Positions 8,753-18,100 of a DNA stretch of 50,326 nucleotides are shown here, one piece after another (the stretch's first letter is position 1; every line of letters begins with the position of its first letter). Both the position numbers and the translations under genes were made by a program. The notes beneath the pieces are model-generated. The model worked only from the letters and a program-made list of their open reading frames with translations, did not search any database and was not told where the DNA came from. The DNA lies in contig VGWI01000009.1 of assembly GCA_016873655.1 (NCBI GenBank), positions 1 to 50,326 on the forward strand, given 5' to 3'. This stretch comes from Lentisphaerota bacterium (lineage in GTDB: Bacteria > Verrucomicrobiota > Kiritimatiellia > UBA8416 > VGWI01).

Positions 8753-8840
8753 CTTCACTCCTCCCTTCGTCAACATCCCCGCGTGTTGCTCCAGTTTCCG
8801 GAGCAACCATCAACTCGCTTCTTCTGCTTCAACAGGTTTG

Positions 8841-9200
8841 TCACGGCGCCCCGGCGCCGTCAGCCACCTCCTTCCCTTCCTGGCGCACTCCCAGACGGAG
8901 CTCGCGATTGGACTCAACCCCATACCCGCGGATGATGATCCTGTCAGGGTGGACCTCAACACGGCAGTACGCATTCCCGCCGGCCGCCACCAGGGAACCG
9001 TCCGGATGGAACGCCACACCGGCCAGCCATTCCGTGCCCGGTCGGCCAAGGCATGTCGCCGCTACCGGGGTCGCCGTGCCGGGCGCCGTCTTGTAATTGG
9101 CGCTATGCTCGCGGAAACGTGCAGCTTCCGCACGAAACACAGGTACGGCGGCAAGAAGCGCAAAGCACACCAGAACAGATACGGAATGTTTCGCGGACAT
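8841..9200 (-). CDS. Short secreted protein, possibly a truncated larger exoprotein
   Basis: This 119-aa frame starts with a clear signal peptide (about residues 1-27, ending FRAEA). It continues with TPVAATCLGRPGTEWLAGVAFHPDGSLVAAGG, the opening blade pattern of a beta-propeller or delta-60-type repeat. A full propeller would need several hundred residues, but the frame stops after one repeat, and I could not see the repeat resume in another frame before the lipoprotein gene 88 bp downstream. It is either a small secreted protein or the surviving 5' end of a deleted one. The ribosome binding site is weak. The frame stays open far upstream, but only as the antisense of the mannosidase gene. 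Confidence 0.5.
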   Translation of the reverse strand: MSAKHSVSVLVCFALLAAVPVFRAEAARFREHSANYKTAPGTATPVAATCLGRPGTEWLAGVAFHPDGSLVAAGGNAYCRVEVHPDRIIIRGYGVESNRELRLGVRQEGKEVADGAGAP

Positions 9201-9371
9201 CGTCGACTGACCATTCGCGCGAGGTCGGTTCACCGGGGCGTATACCGGCCTCGCTCTGGACATGTAGTCGCGTTTCCGATAAAAGCCAAGGCAAATCACG
9301 CCGCACGGACTGGACTCCCTGTTCGACTGAAGCACTGAGACTGATTTCCCGGAAGGAGAACATCTGAACAC

Positions 9372-12300
9372 ATGAGCAGTGACGCTGATATCAATGCGGT
9401 GGTGGCAAGGCGGCGGCGCAATGTAAGGGGCAAGTTCCGCGGCATCGCCTCCTTCGAAGAGCGTGCCCAGCTCAGGTTCGACGTGATCAAGGCGATGACC
9501 CACCGGAAACGCGTGCCGGCGCCAGAGTGGGAAATCCGCTACGCCCGCTACCTTGCCCCGGACAAGTACGAGTTCCTCGACGACTGGCGGCCCATCCCCG
9601 TCGGCGGCGCCTGGGGCGGCGAGGATATCACCGCTTTCTTCAGGCAGACCGTTACGATGCCCGACGAACTGGACGGCGAGAAGGTTGCGCTGAATATCTT
9701 CGTCGGCGGTGATTCCATGTTCCGCCTGAACGGCGAGCCGCATCACGGCATGGATATCTTCCGCGGCGAGGTGCCGCTCACCCCGAAGGCGAGGGCCGGC
9801 GAAACAATGCTCCTCGAGATCGAGTCCTATATGAACTTCCATGGCATCAGCGCGAAGCAGAACGAACTGCTTGCCTCGGACCTCGTCGCCATAGACCAGG
9901 AAGTGACCGACGCGTACTGGGACCTGTGGTGCGCGGCGAAAGTTCTCCAGATTCCCCAAATTGACGCGAAACTCAAGGACTACATCGAATCCAACCTGTG
10001 GGAAGCCATGTCGCTCGTGCCCCTCGGGGAGAACGACCCGGCAGTTGTCCGCGATGCCATTCTCGCCGCGCGGGAGGCGATCCGGAAAACCGTCTATTCG
10101 ACCGACCGCTTCAAGGGCGAAGGCTGCATGAACCTGGTAGGGCATTCGCACTTGGACGTGGTCTTCATGTGGCCCTACAAGGAGTTCGTCCGCAAGGTGG
10201 GCCGCACACACGCGACGATGCTGCGCCTCATGGAGGAATACCCGCAGTTCATCTTTGCCCAGAGCCAGGCAAAAATCTACGCGGATATGAAGACGCACCA
10301 CCCGGAAATCTTCGAGCAGGTGAAACAGCGCGTCGCGGAAGGGCGTTGGGAGCCGATCGGCGCCTTCTGGGTTGAACCGGACTGCAACCTGATCTCCGGC
10401 GAATCGTTCGTGCGCCAGATTATGCACGGGCAGCGCTTCTTTCAGGACAACTTCGGCATGACCAGCCGCACCTGCTGGCAGCCCGACGTCTTCGGCCTGA
10501 GCTGGGCCATGCCGCAGATACTCCGCCGCAGCGGCGTGGAATACTTCATCTCCAACAAGATGGTTTCGTGGAACGACACGAATCCGTGGACGATGAACAC
10601 GTTCTGGTGGGAAGGCACGGATGGGTCGCGCATCCTTGGCGTCGTCCCCCCGGGCCACTTCATCGGAACGGTCGATCCGGACGTCCTCGACAGGCAGTGG
10701 CGCGCCTTCTCCGACAGGGACACCATAGGCAGAACGCTTCACGTGTACGGCTGGGGCGACGGCGGGGGCGGCGTGGATCCGGAAATGATCGAGTCCGCGA
10801 AACGCTACGGCGATTTCCCCGGGCTCGTGAAAACGGAGTTCTCCACCGTTGAGTCGGCGCTCGACAAGATCGCCGAGAAGGCCGCGGCCGCCCGGCTGCC
10901 CGTGCTGCGCGACGAGATATACCTCGAGGCGCACCGCGGAACCTACACGCACCGCGCCCGGCTGAAGAAGCTGAACCGCCGGGCCGAGCTCCTCTACCGC
11001 GAGACCGAGATGCTTGCCGCGCTGGCCTGGACCGGCGGCGCCGAATACCCGGAGAAGGAACTCGACGCCGGATGGAAGGACCTTCTGACCACGCAGTCCC
11101 ACAATTCATTGCCCGGCACACACGTGCCGCCGGTTTACCAGGATCTCCTGCGCGATTACGACCGCATATACGCCGTGGCGGAGCAACTGCGCGACGAGTC
11201 CGTCGCGCAACTGCTGTCCGTGCAGCGGCGCGCCGACGCGGACTCGGTCGTGCTGTTCAACTCGCTGTCATTCGAACGCGCCGACACCGTCTGCCTGCCG
11301 GCTGACCTGGTCGCCGGCCGCGCCGTGACCGACGCGCGCGGCACGGTTCTGCCGCAGCAGGACGTGAAGTCGCTCGACGACAGCGCGCAGCGCCTGGTCC
11401 GTGGCCCGGCAGTGCCTGCCTGCGGGTTTTCGATACTGCGTTTCGGGAGTGGAAGGTCGCCGAAATCCTCCTCCGGCCTCCGCTCCGGCGACCACTGGAT
11501 CGAGAACGAGTTTCTTCACGCGGAGTTCAACGATGACGGCGAACTGGTCTCTCTCCTCGACCGGCAGCACGACCGCCAGGTGCTCGCGAACGGCGATGCC
11601 GGCAACAGGTTCCAGCTTTTCGAGGACACGCCCGGCGAGTACGACGCGTGGGATATCGTGGAAACCTACAGCGACCATCCCGTGCCCATACCCCCCGACG
11701 GCACTCTGAAGCTGGAGGAGAAAGGCCCGGTACGAGCTTCACTGCGTCTTGAGAAATCCTTCGGCTCGTCCCGCATGGTCCAGAGAATCTCGCTCTATGC
11801 CGGAAGCCCCTCGCTCTACTTCGAAACTGCGATAGACTGGGAGGAACGCCAGCGCCTTCTGAAGGTTGCATTCCCCGTGGCGGTTAACACCAGCCAGTGC
11901 GCGTACGACATGGCTTTCGGCCACATCGCGCGCGCAACACACCGCAACACATCCTTCGACCGCGCCAAGTTCGAGGTGCCCGCGCACCAGTGGATGGACC
12001 TGTCACAGGCCGACTACGGCGTCAGCCTGCTGAACGACTGCAAGTACGGGTGCGACGCGGCGGGCAAGGTCATGCGGCTGACGCTGCTGAAGGGCTCGAT
12101 ACATCCGGACCCTGAGGCCGATGTCGAACGCCACTTTTTCACCTACGCCATCTTCCCGCACCCGGGCGACTGGCGTCAGGCAGGGACCATGCGCGAGGCG
12201 ATGATGCTCAACCATCCCCACTTCGTCTTCCCCGCGAACATCCAGCCGCACAAACTGCCGGCCTCGCTCATCGAGTGCTCAGCGCCCAACGTGACGATAG

Positions 12301-12527
12301 AAGCCGTGAAGCGCAGCGAGGACGGCAAGAACCTCGTCATCCGCCTCGTCGAACGGCACAACGCGACGTCACCAGTCTCGCTCTCCGTGAGAGGCGAGGT
12401 CAAGCGCGCGTGGGCCTGCGATCTCATGGAGCGCAACGAGCGCAAGTTGGGAATCGAGGACGGAGCGGTACGGATGGAACTTGCCCCGTGCGAGATAGCC
12501 ACCGTTCGGCTGGATATGGCCGAGTAG
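9372..12527 (+). CDS. Alpha-mannosidase, glycoside hydrolase family 38
   Basis: This 1051-aa enzyme should cleave alpha-linked mannose. No signal peptide is seen, so a cytoplasmic role is likely. An N-terminal beta domain (about residues 60-170) precedes the GH38 catalytic barrel. Zinc ligands and catalytic residues are visible: HSHLD (His260, Asp262), WQPDVFG with the nucleophile Asp372, and QSHN (His577). An antiparallel middle helical region is followed by large C-terminal beta-sandwich domains to the end. Length is typical for bacterial GH38 enzymes of about 1000 residues. An AAGGAG lies about 14 nt before the ATG. No transporter or other glycosidase lies beside it, so the natural glycan cannot be inferred from context. 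Confidence 0.93.
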   Translation: MSSDADINAVVARRRRNVRGKFRGIASFEERAQLRFDVIKAMTHRKRVPAPEWEIRYARYLAPDKYEFLDDWRPIPVGGAWGGEDITAFFRQTVTMPDELDGEKVALNIFVGGDSMFRLNGEPHHGMDIFRGEVPLTPKARAGETMLLEIESYMNFHGISAKQNELLASDLVAIDQEVTDAYWDLWCAAKVLQIPQIDAKLKDYIESNLWEAMSLVPLGENDPAVVRDAILAAREAIRKTVYSTDRFKGEGCMNLVGHSHLDVVFMWPYKEFVRKVGRTHATMLRLMEEYPQFIFAQSQAKIYADMKTHHPEIFEQVKQRVAEGRWEPIGAFWVEPDCNLISGESFVRQIMHGQRFFQDNFGMTSRTCWQPDVFGLSWAMPQILRRSGVEYFISNKMVSWNDTNPWTMNTFWWEGTDGSRILGVVPPGHFIGTVDPDVLDRQWRAFSDRDTIGRTLHVYGWGDGGGGVDPEMIESAKRYGDFPGLVKTEFSTVESALDKIAEKAAAARLPVLRDEIYLEAHRGTYTHRARLKKLNRRAELLYRETEMLAALAWTGGAEYPEKELDAGWKDLLTTQSHNSLPGTHVPPVYQDLLRDYDRIYAVAEQLRDESVAQLLSVQRRADADSVVLFNSLSFERADTVCLPADLVAGRAVTDARGTVLPQQDVKSLDDSAQRLVRGPAVPACGFSILRFGSGRSPKSSSGLRSGDHWIENEFLHAEFNDDGELVSLLDRQHDRQVLANGDAGNRFQLFEDTPGEYDAWDIVETYSDHPVPIPPDGTLKLEEKGPVRASLRLEKSFGSSRMVQRISLYAGSPSLYFETAIDWEERQRLLKVAFPVAVNTSQCAYDMAFGHIARATHRNTSFDRAKFEVPAHQWMDLSQADYGVSLLNDCKYGCDAAGKVMRLTLLKGSIHPDPEADVERHFFTYAIFPHPGDWRQAGTMREAMMLNHPHFVFPANIQPHKLPASLIECSAPNVTIEAVKRSEDGKNLVIRLVERHNATSPVSLSVRGEVKRAWACDLMERNERKLGIEDGAVRMELAPCEIATVRLDMAE

Positions 12528-12875
12528 CCCCCTCACAACCGCATCCCTAATGGACAAATTCCGACACACTCCCTGTCTCAGCATCGGCCGAACGTGTCTC
12601 ATTACCGTGTCCGGAAGACACATGCCGACCACTGTCAGGGAGCCGTCGACGTAAAGCCGCCCTGCCGTAATAGGCTGAATTGAAGGAACATAGGGATCAG
12701 TATCTACCGCGCCGTGCTAACTGGCATGGAAGTAGCATATGAACACGGCGATGAAGAGAAGCACAAAGTACTGACTCCCGGGTGGCGTGGCGGAGAAATC
12801 GCCGCGTCACATTCCTCCCAACCAGGGCCGGTCACGCATCAGCGTGGCCGGCCCACCTTATATTGTCGTCCGGCG
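12528..12875. other. Intergenic stretch, no gene seen
   Basis: The roughly 350 bp between the mannosidase and the hairpin after the L,D-transpeptidase gene contain no frame with codon use or motifs like the neighbours. No clear promoter or poly-T terminator was found. The two flanking genes converge here. Confidence 0.5.
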
Positions 12876-12927
12876 GCTACAGGAAGAACAACCGCGCCTC
12901 TCCTGTAGCAGCGCCACGGAGGGGCGC
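12876..12927. repeat. REP-like inverted repeat after the L,D-transpeptidase gene
   Basis: A perfect 9-bp inverted pair (12876-12884 and 12901-12909) frames a 16-nt loop. The stretch 12903-12927 (CTGTAGCAGCGCC...GGGGCGC) matches 23 of 25 bases of an arm of the nested palindrome at 47331-47355, so it belongs to a dispersed repeat family. Its inner GCGCC/GGCGC pairing abuts the stop codon of the transpeptidase gene, and it may end transcription. Confidence 0.55.
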
Positions 12928-13902
12928 TTACTCGACTATGGTCACCTTCGTTCCGACGGGCAGCAGGAGGAACAGCTCCTCGACCTCCGGGTTGCGCATG
13001 CGGATGCAGCCGGCGCTTTCGGCCTTCCCGATGCTTTCCGGTTCCCATGTGCCGTGTATGCCGTAACCGCGCACATCGGGTGTTTCGCCAATGGCGCGAA
13101 GCGTCATCCAGCGCGTGCCGAGAATGTTCTCCGGATCGCCGTACTTCACCGCCTTGCCGTCCGGCCTCCACCAGGTCGGTTCCGGGATGCGCTCGGTTAT
13201 CTGGAAAGTGCCCACAGGCGTCTTGCCGAACTTGCCGGTGCCAACTTGGTAGCGCTTGAAGAACCTGTCCCCGATCCTCAGGATCATATCGTTGCGCGAC
13301 TTGGAGATCTCCACCACGATGCCGCCGGTGAAAACCCGCAGCACGTCCCCGGCTCGTATCCGGTCAGGTCTCGATATGTTGTTCGAAGCCTGCAGAAGTT
13401 CCACCGTTGTGTTGTTCTGCTTCGCGATCCTGTCGAGCGAGTCGCCGGTCTTCACAATGTACTCCAGCTTCTCCGGCATGCGCCGCTGGGTTGTGACAAG
13501 CAGCACATTGATCCGCCCGAGTCTCGATTCCACCTGCGCCCGCTCCGAGGAGCGCAGCAGTGAACCGTACAGTCCGTAGTAGATATCCCGCGCTTCGAGA
13601 AAACGTCCGGCTTTCTCCAGGTTCTCTCCGAGCAGAAGCGACTCCACAAGGTTGGCGGGAGGCTGGAGCGATTCCTGGCCGGCTTGAGTCACAGTGGCCG
13701 CGCCGGCGACATCCGCGGACACAACCGCTGGAGCTTCCGGGCTTCTCACGGACCGCACAGGCTCAGACGCTTCCACTTCGCGACGTCCCATGCCGAGTTT
13801 GGCGCCAACGACCGCGATGGCTATCAGAAGCACCACCACAAGCAACCACGGCCACCGCACCGGCCCCTTGAAATCGCTCATGTCTTGAATCTGCGTCGGC
13901 AT
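12928..13902 (-). CDS. LysM-containing L,D-transpeptidase (YkuD family)
   Basis: This 324-aa envelope protein would cross-link peptidoglycan or attach proteins to it. A single N-terminal membrane anchor (about residues 16-33) is followed by a variable linker, a helical TPR-like patch (about 83-140), one LysM domain (about 148-190) and a YkuD catalytic domain (about 195-324). The catalytic signature is intact: GYGIHGTWEP (His283) and SAGCIRM (Ser296, Cys299). The start could also be the ATG at 13881, which fits the membrane anchor equally well; the GTG at 13953 seems too far upstream. None has a strong ribosome binding site. Confidence 0.9.
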   Translation of the reverse strand: MPTQIQDMSDFKGPVRWPWLLVVVLLIAIAVVGAKLGMGRREVEASEPVRSVRSPEAPAVVSADVAGAATVTQAGQESLQPPANLVESLLLGENLEKAGRFLEARDIYYGLYGSLLRSSERAQVESRLGRINVLLVTTQRRMPEKLEYIVKTGDSLDRIAKQNNTTVELLQASNNISRPDRIRAGDVLRVFTGGIVVEISKSRNDMILRIGDRFFKRYQVGTGKFGKTPVGTFQITERIPEPTWWRPDGKAVKYGDPENILGTRWMTLRAIGETPDVRGYGIHGTWEPESIGKAESAGCIRMRNPEVEELFLLLPVGTKVTIVE

Positions 13903-14083
13903 CCTCGTATTCCCGTCTGCCCGACCGATAGCGACGCATCGCCGCCGATCCACCCGGCACGGTCGAGCACGTATTCAAAAGCCGGAGGAAACGAAAAAGA
14001 AGCCCCACACACTCGCGAGGCGGGCACCCGGAACACTCCCCCGCTTCAGCCCTGCTGTGTCGTGTCGGTCGTAGTGGTGGGAG

Positions 14084-15016
14084 TTACGGAGTTACGTTGA
14101 CACTCTCTTCAGCAGCGCCTCGAATGTCTCCTGTCTTGCCACCGTCCTCAACCCAAGTCCCGTTTATCACACGTCCACTGAGAGTGCCGTATACGAGATC
14201 GCCTGCCGGAGCCGTGTAGTATCCCTGCAACGCACCCGTGATCGTCACGTCAATACCGGCGGCGCTGGTCCCCTTGACCTGGAAGTTGGCGATCACGTCG
14301 CCGGAGGTGGTTCCAGTTGAGTCGCCACCTGCTGTCTGAACACCCCAAACCTGGCCCGAGAACGTGCTTCCCTGACTGTCGACTATCGTCAGAACATTTC
14401 CGTTCTGCGCTATAGTGAAAGCGAATATTGGCGCTCCGGTATTCCCCGGAGGAAGATCGTCAATGACGGGATCTGACGGACTGACGGTGTACGTCCAACT
14501 CAGGAAGACATTCACCGGTTCGAGAAAGCCAGGGCTATCCAGAAAGAGCGCCCAAGTGCCTGTCTCATAGTCTATCGTTCCAGTCGCGGTCTTGGTGGGC
14601 GCGTCTATTCCGACCAAGTTGAACCTGCCGCTCAGACCGCCACTTCCGTCGTCTCTGAATGAACCACCCGAAGAAGCGCCCTGCATGACAATTGTTACAG
14701 ACCCAGGCACTATGGGAAGTTTGGCCGTTGGAAAACCACCGGACAGTGACGTCTGAGTCGCCGGCAAGGAACCCGCCGGTTCATTCTGAACGGCCACTTC
14801 AGTCGGATCTTCATCGGTGGAGCCGCCTGGTGTGGGCTTACTCACAATGTATCCCCTCGGTCCCGTCCCGCGGTAGATGCCGGAGAAATTCACCCACGGC
14901 GCAACGTTGTCATTCCAGCTTTCTTCGTCGTCGGTCGCCTCCCATTCGCATCCGGCAAGAAAGACTGCAACCGGTACGAGCGCAAGCATGATGGCAAGAA
15001 GCTTCTTCATCGTCAT
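14084..15016 (-). CDS. Uncharacterised lipoprotein following the giant exoprotein gene
   Basis: This 310-aa protein has a lipoprotein signal peptide with a LAGC lipobox (Cys23) followed by acidic residues. The mature part is rich in Gly, Ser and Thr and in alternating beta-type segments, including WVNFSGIYRG, GLSGRFNLVG, TATGTIDYETGTWAL and IADFxVKGT-like strands. That suggests a beta-sandwich or barrel-like surface domain. No named family was recognised. GGAG precedes the ATG at 15016 by 4 nt; the ATG at 15010 is an alternative. It lies 121 bp downstream of the 3524-aa protein on the same strand and could share its expression. Confidence 0.7.
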   Translation of the reverse strand: MTMKKLLAIMLALVPVAVFLAGCEWEATDDEESWNDNVAPWVNFSGIYRGTGPRGYIVSKPTPGGSTDEDPTEVAVQNEPAGSLPATQTSLSGGFPTAKLPIVPGSVTIVMQGASSGGSFRDDGSGGLSGRFNLVGIDAPTKTATGTIDYETGTWALFLDSPGFLEPVNVFLSWTYTVSPSDPVIDDLPPGNTGAPIFAFTIAQNGNVLTIVDSQGSTFSGQVWGVQTAGGDSTGTTSGDVIANFQVKGTSAAGIDVTITGALQGYYTAPAGDLVYGTLSGRVINGTWVEDGGKTGDIRGAAEESVNVTP

Positions 15017-15093
15017 TTCACTCCGTTTTTCGGTCATACCCACGCGGCGAAAATAGACTTGCCCACACAGCCAGTCAAACGTTTTCGCGGAGC

Positions 15094-15112
15094 GGGCGGC
15101 ACCTCGCCGCCC
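15094..15112 (-). terminator. GC-rich hairpin downstream of the 3524-aa gene
   Basis: A GGGCGGC/GCCGCCC stem with a 5-nt loop lies 26 bp after the stop of the giant gene. On the minus strand it is followed by GCGAAAACG rather than a run of T, so it is not a classical intrinsic terminator. It could attenuate read-through into the lipoprotein gene. Confidence 0.3.
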
Positions 15113-15137
15113 CGCGCCGCAGGCCGTCTCTCAATCG

Positions 15138-18100
15138 TCAGAGCACTATTACCCTGTAGAACCTGAGCCCACCCGTGCCCGGGTTCCGCTCGGTATGGCT
15201 CAACCCGACTCCGGCGCCCGTCATGCGGCCGTTGGGCACGTTCAGCCATGTCCGCAGATCGGCGCTGAACTGCACCTGGTAGGCCACGCCGGGCTTCCCG
15301 TCCCACTCAAGTCTGAACACCTCCGGCGCTGACGGGTCGCAAGGCATGACCTTGATGAACCTGAGCACATCGGCCCCGCTCCTCGGATCCGTCTTGGTCC
15401 GCAGTATTTCCACGGCGTCTATTATCCCGTCGCCGTCGTAGTCGCCCAGAGCATTGCGGGCATCGAGGCCAAGCGCCACTTCAACGCCGTCTGCTATGCC
15501 GTCGCCGTCGGTGTCGGCAACGTGCGTCAGCAGGCCAAGCCGCAGCTCGTCGCCGTCAGACACCCCGTCGCCGTCGGTGTCGTATTTCAGCGGATCGGAG
15601 TCTATCCATGTATCCTCGTACTCCTGCAGGTTCGAGGCGCCGTCGCCGTCAGGATCCTGTCCGGCATCGTACCCGAGCGTCCCGCCTAGAGCACTGTACT
15701 CCCATCCGTCCGGCAGTCCGTCATCGTCCGTATCACGGTCGCGGATCACGATGCGTACGTCGTTCACCGCCACGCTGCCGGACCCTGTCAGGTGTATCGA
15801 GCGAGGCTGGTACTCCCAGTCTGTCTGGTACTGCACCGCGAAGCCGTACGGCTCGAAGAAATCAAGCGCCCTGTTGCCGTTCAGATCAAGGAACGCTCTC
15901 ACGTAGTGCACGCCGGTGTGCAGCCCCATAAGCTTGTACGCGCCCTTGCGGGTCGCAGGGTTGTTCGTATTGCACACATACCCGAACTCAACCTGGCTGT
16001 CCGGTCTGCCGCTGAACCCGGCGGATGTGAACGACTGGACTATGATGCGCAGGTCGTTCGTCAACCCCGGTCCGTAGCCGCGCGCGGTCTTGCCGAAGTA
16101 GTAGACGTCGCCCGTGATCATGGACTTGCCGCCTGCCTGCGGTTCCCTGACATTCAGGTTGAAGGACTGCTCCCGCCACGGCGACGGCGTAACGCCCGGT
16201 ATCTCCGCCCGCACACGAACACGGTATGTGCCGTTCGTCAGCTTGAACGATCTGTTCACGGTGTCGCCGCCATACACCGGCAGCTCGGCGCGATACGAAC
16301 CCGAGACCGATCGGTACGGGGCAGGAGCGACGCGGCTGGCGATCGCCGGCCCGTTGTTCGTTCTGGCCACCTCTATCCTGTAGGACGTCGCGCCGGCAAC
16401 CATGCTCCACTCTATCTCGTTTCTCGCATAGTCGTAGGTGAAGCCATGGCTGGTGATGAACGACGGCTGAGACAAGGTCACCAGGTCAACCAGCGAGAAC
16501 ATTCCCGTCTGAGGATGCGGGTTCAAGTACTTGTGGCCGCTGACATCCTCCTCGTACGAGATCGTAAGAACATACGTGCTGAACGGGGAAACACCGCTCA
16601 AGCCCATCACCCCGGCCGCCAGGTAGTCGCCTTCATGCAGGTAGTTCCTGGCGCGGTTGGCAATGTAACGATTGTTGATGATCGTCGTGGTTCCGCGCTT
16701 CAACGTCACATAGTAGCCGCTGGCGGTCGGGATCTGCGTCCATGTGAACCGCGGGTAGCCCTGCCTGAAGTCGGTCAACCCGATCTCCACGCTGTTGATG
16801 TCGCCCCAGCCGATCACAGGCTGCGGATCGGCGATTCCGGCTGGTTCGCCCGCGCCCGGCGTCGGGCTCCAGTCCCAGATGCCGTTGTTGTTCATGTCGA
16901 GGAACCCGAACACATAGTTCGTCCCCTCGATCATGTGGCCCGTTGTCAGGGCATCGACCGTCATCACGTCCTGATCCATCGTCAGCGTGCCCCAGGGCGT
17001 GCCGTCCATCGCCGGGGTGCCGTAGAAGTTCAGTCGAACCGTCGCGCCTCCTGCGAGGACATCCCTGATATCTGCGCCGCGCATGCCGAAGTACCGCGCC
17101 CTGACTTCAATGATCGGCATCGGGTAGTTGGTCGGACTGAGCGGATTGCTGCTGCGAACCCGTGCAGGCGGAATGAGATTCATGTCCGTCCAGTACCCCA
17201 TGTACTCGGCGTAGTTGCTCCAGCCGTCCTCGTCCGGGTCGAGATGGGCATCGTAGTACGCCGGATCGAGCCCGCGCTGGCCGGTTGTGGGCGCGTACCC
17301 GCGGTACATGATCTCCCAACCGTCCGGGATACGGTCGCCATCGTCATAGCGCTCTCCGGCCGTGCGGCCGTTCCCCGCGCCGTCAACGCCGCTGTCATAG
17401 TCAACAAACCCGTTGTTGTCGGTGTCGGCGACCCTCGGGTTCGACCTGCCGGGATATGCGTCGGTGTCCGCGTAGTACTCGTAAATGTTGTTCAACTCGT
17501 CACGGTCCACGTCGCCGTAGGGCCCGTTCTCGCCGCTCGGGTCGTACGGGTTCAGCCCGTTCCCGATCTCCCACCAGTCCGGCATCTGGTCGCCGTCGCT
17601 GTCGCGGTCGAGCGGCGGAGTGTCGAGAGAGAACACCGCGCCGTTCGGAATGGCGGCGGACGCCCACCCGGTGAGCCAGTCGGCATCAGTGCTGAAGTCC
17701 TCAGCAGAGAGACCGCCGTCATCAAACCTGAACTCGGCCCTGCCGGTTCCCTGGGCGCTGGCGTAAAGGGCCTGGATGCCGTCTATGTCGTCGGCCTGCA
17801 GGACCGGGTCTTCGTTCGACCCGCTGTAGAACGGAAACATGACCGCAGTAGGGTCGTCAGAGTGCCCCATTCCGAGACAGTGCCCGAACTCGTGGAGCGA
17901 GACGAAGCGCAGGTCTATTCCGGTGCCGGCGATGGTCCAGGTCTCGTCCTCGTCGTAGTAGCAGTCGCCGGCGATGGGCTCCGGGTTGATGTCGTTGGGG
18001 AAGTACCCGTACGCAAGGACGCCGAACGGCCCGTCAAATGCCCCTGCCGGGTCCATGCCGAACCCTATGTCAAACGAGTACTCCCGTCCGGGTGTCGCAG

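Noticed and set aside
9200-11102. Long open frame on the minus strand opposite the mannosidase gene
   Set aside because: It is the antisense shadow of a GC-rich gene with an intact GH38 active site on the plus strand; only its last 119 codons (8841-9200) carry a signal peptide and look real.
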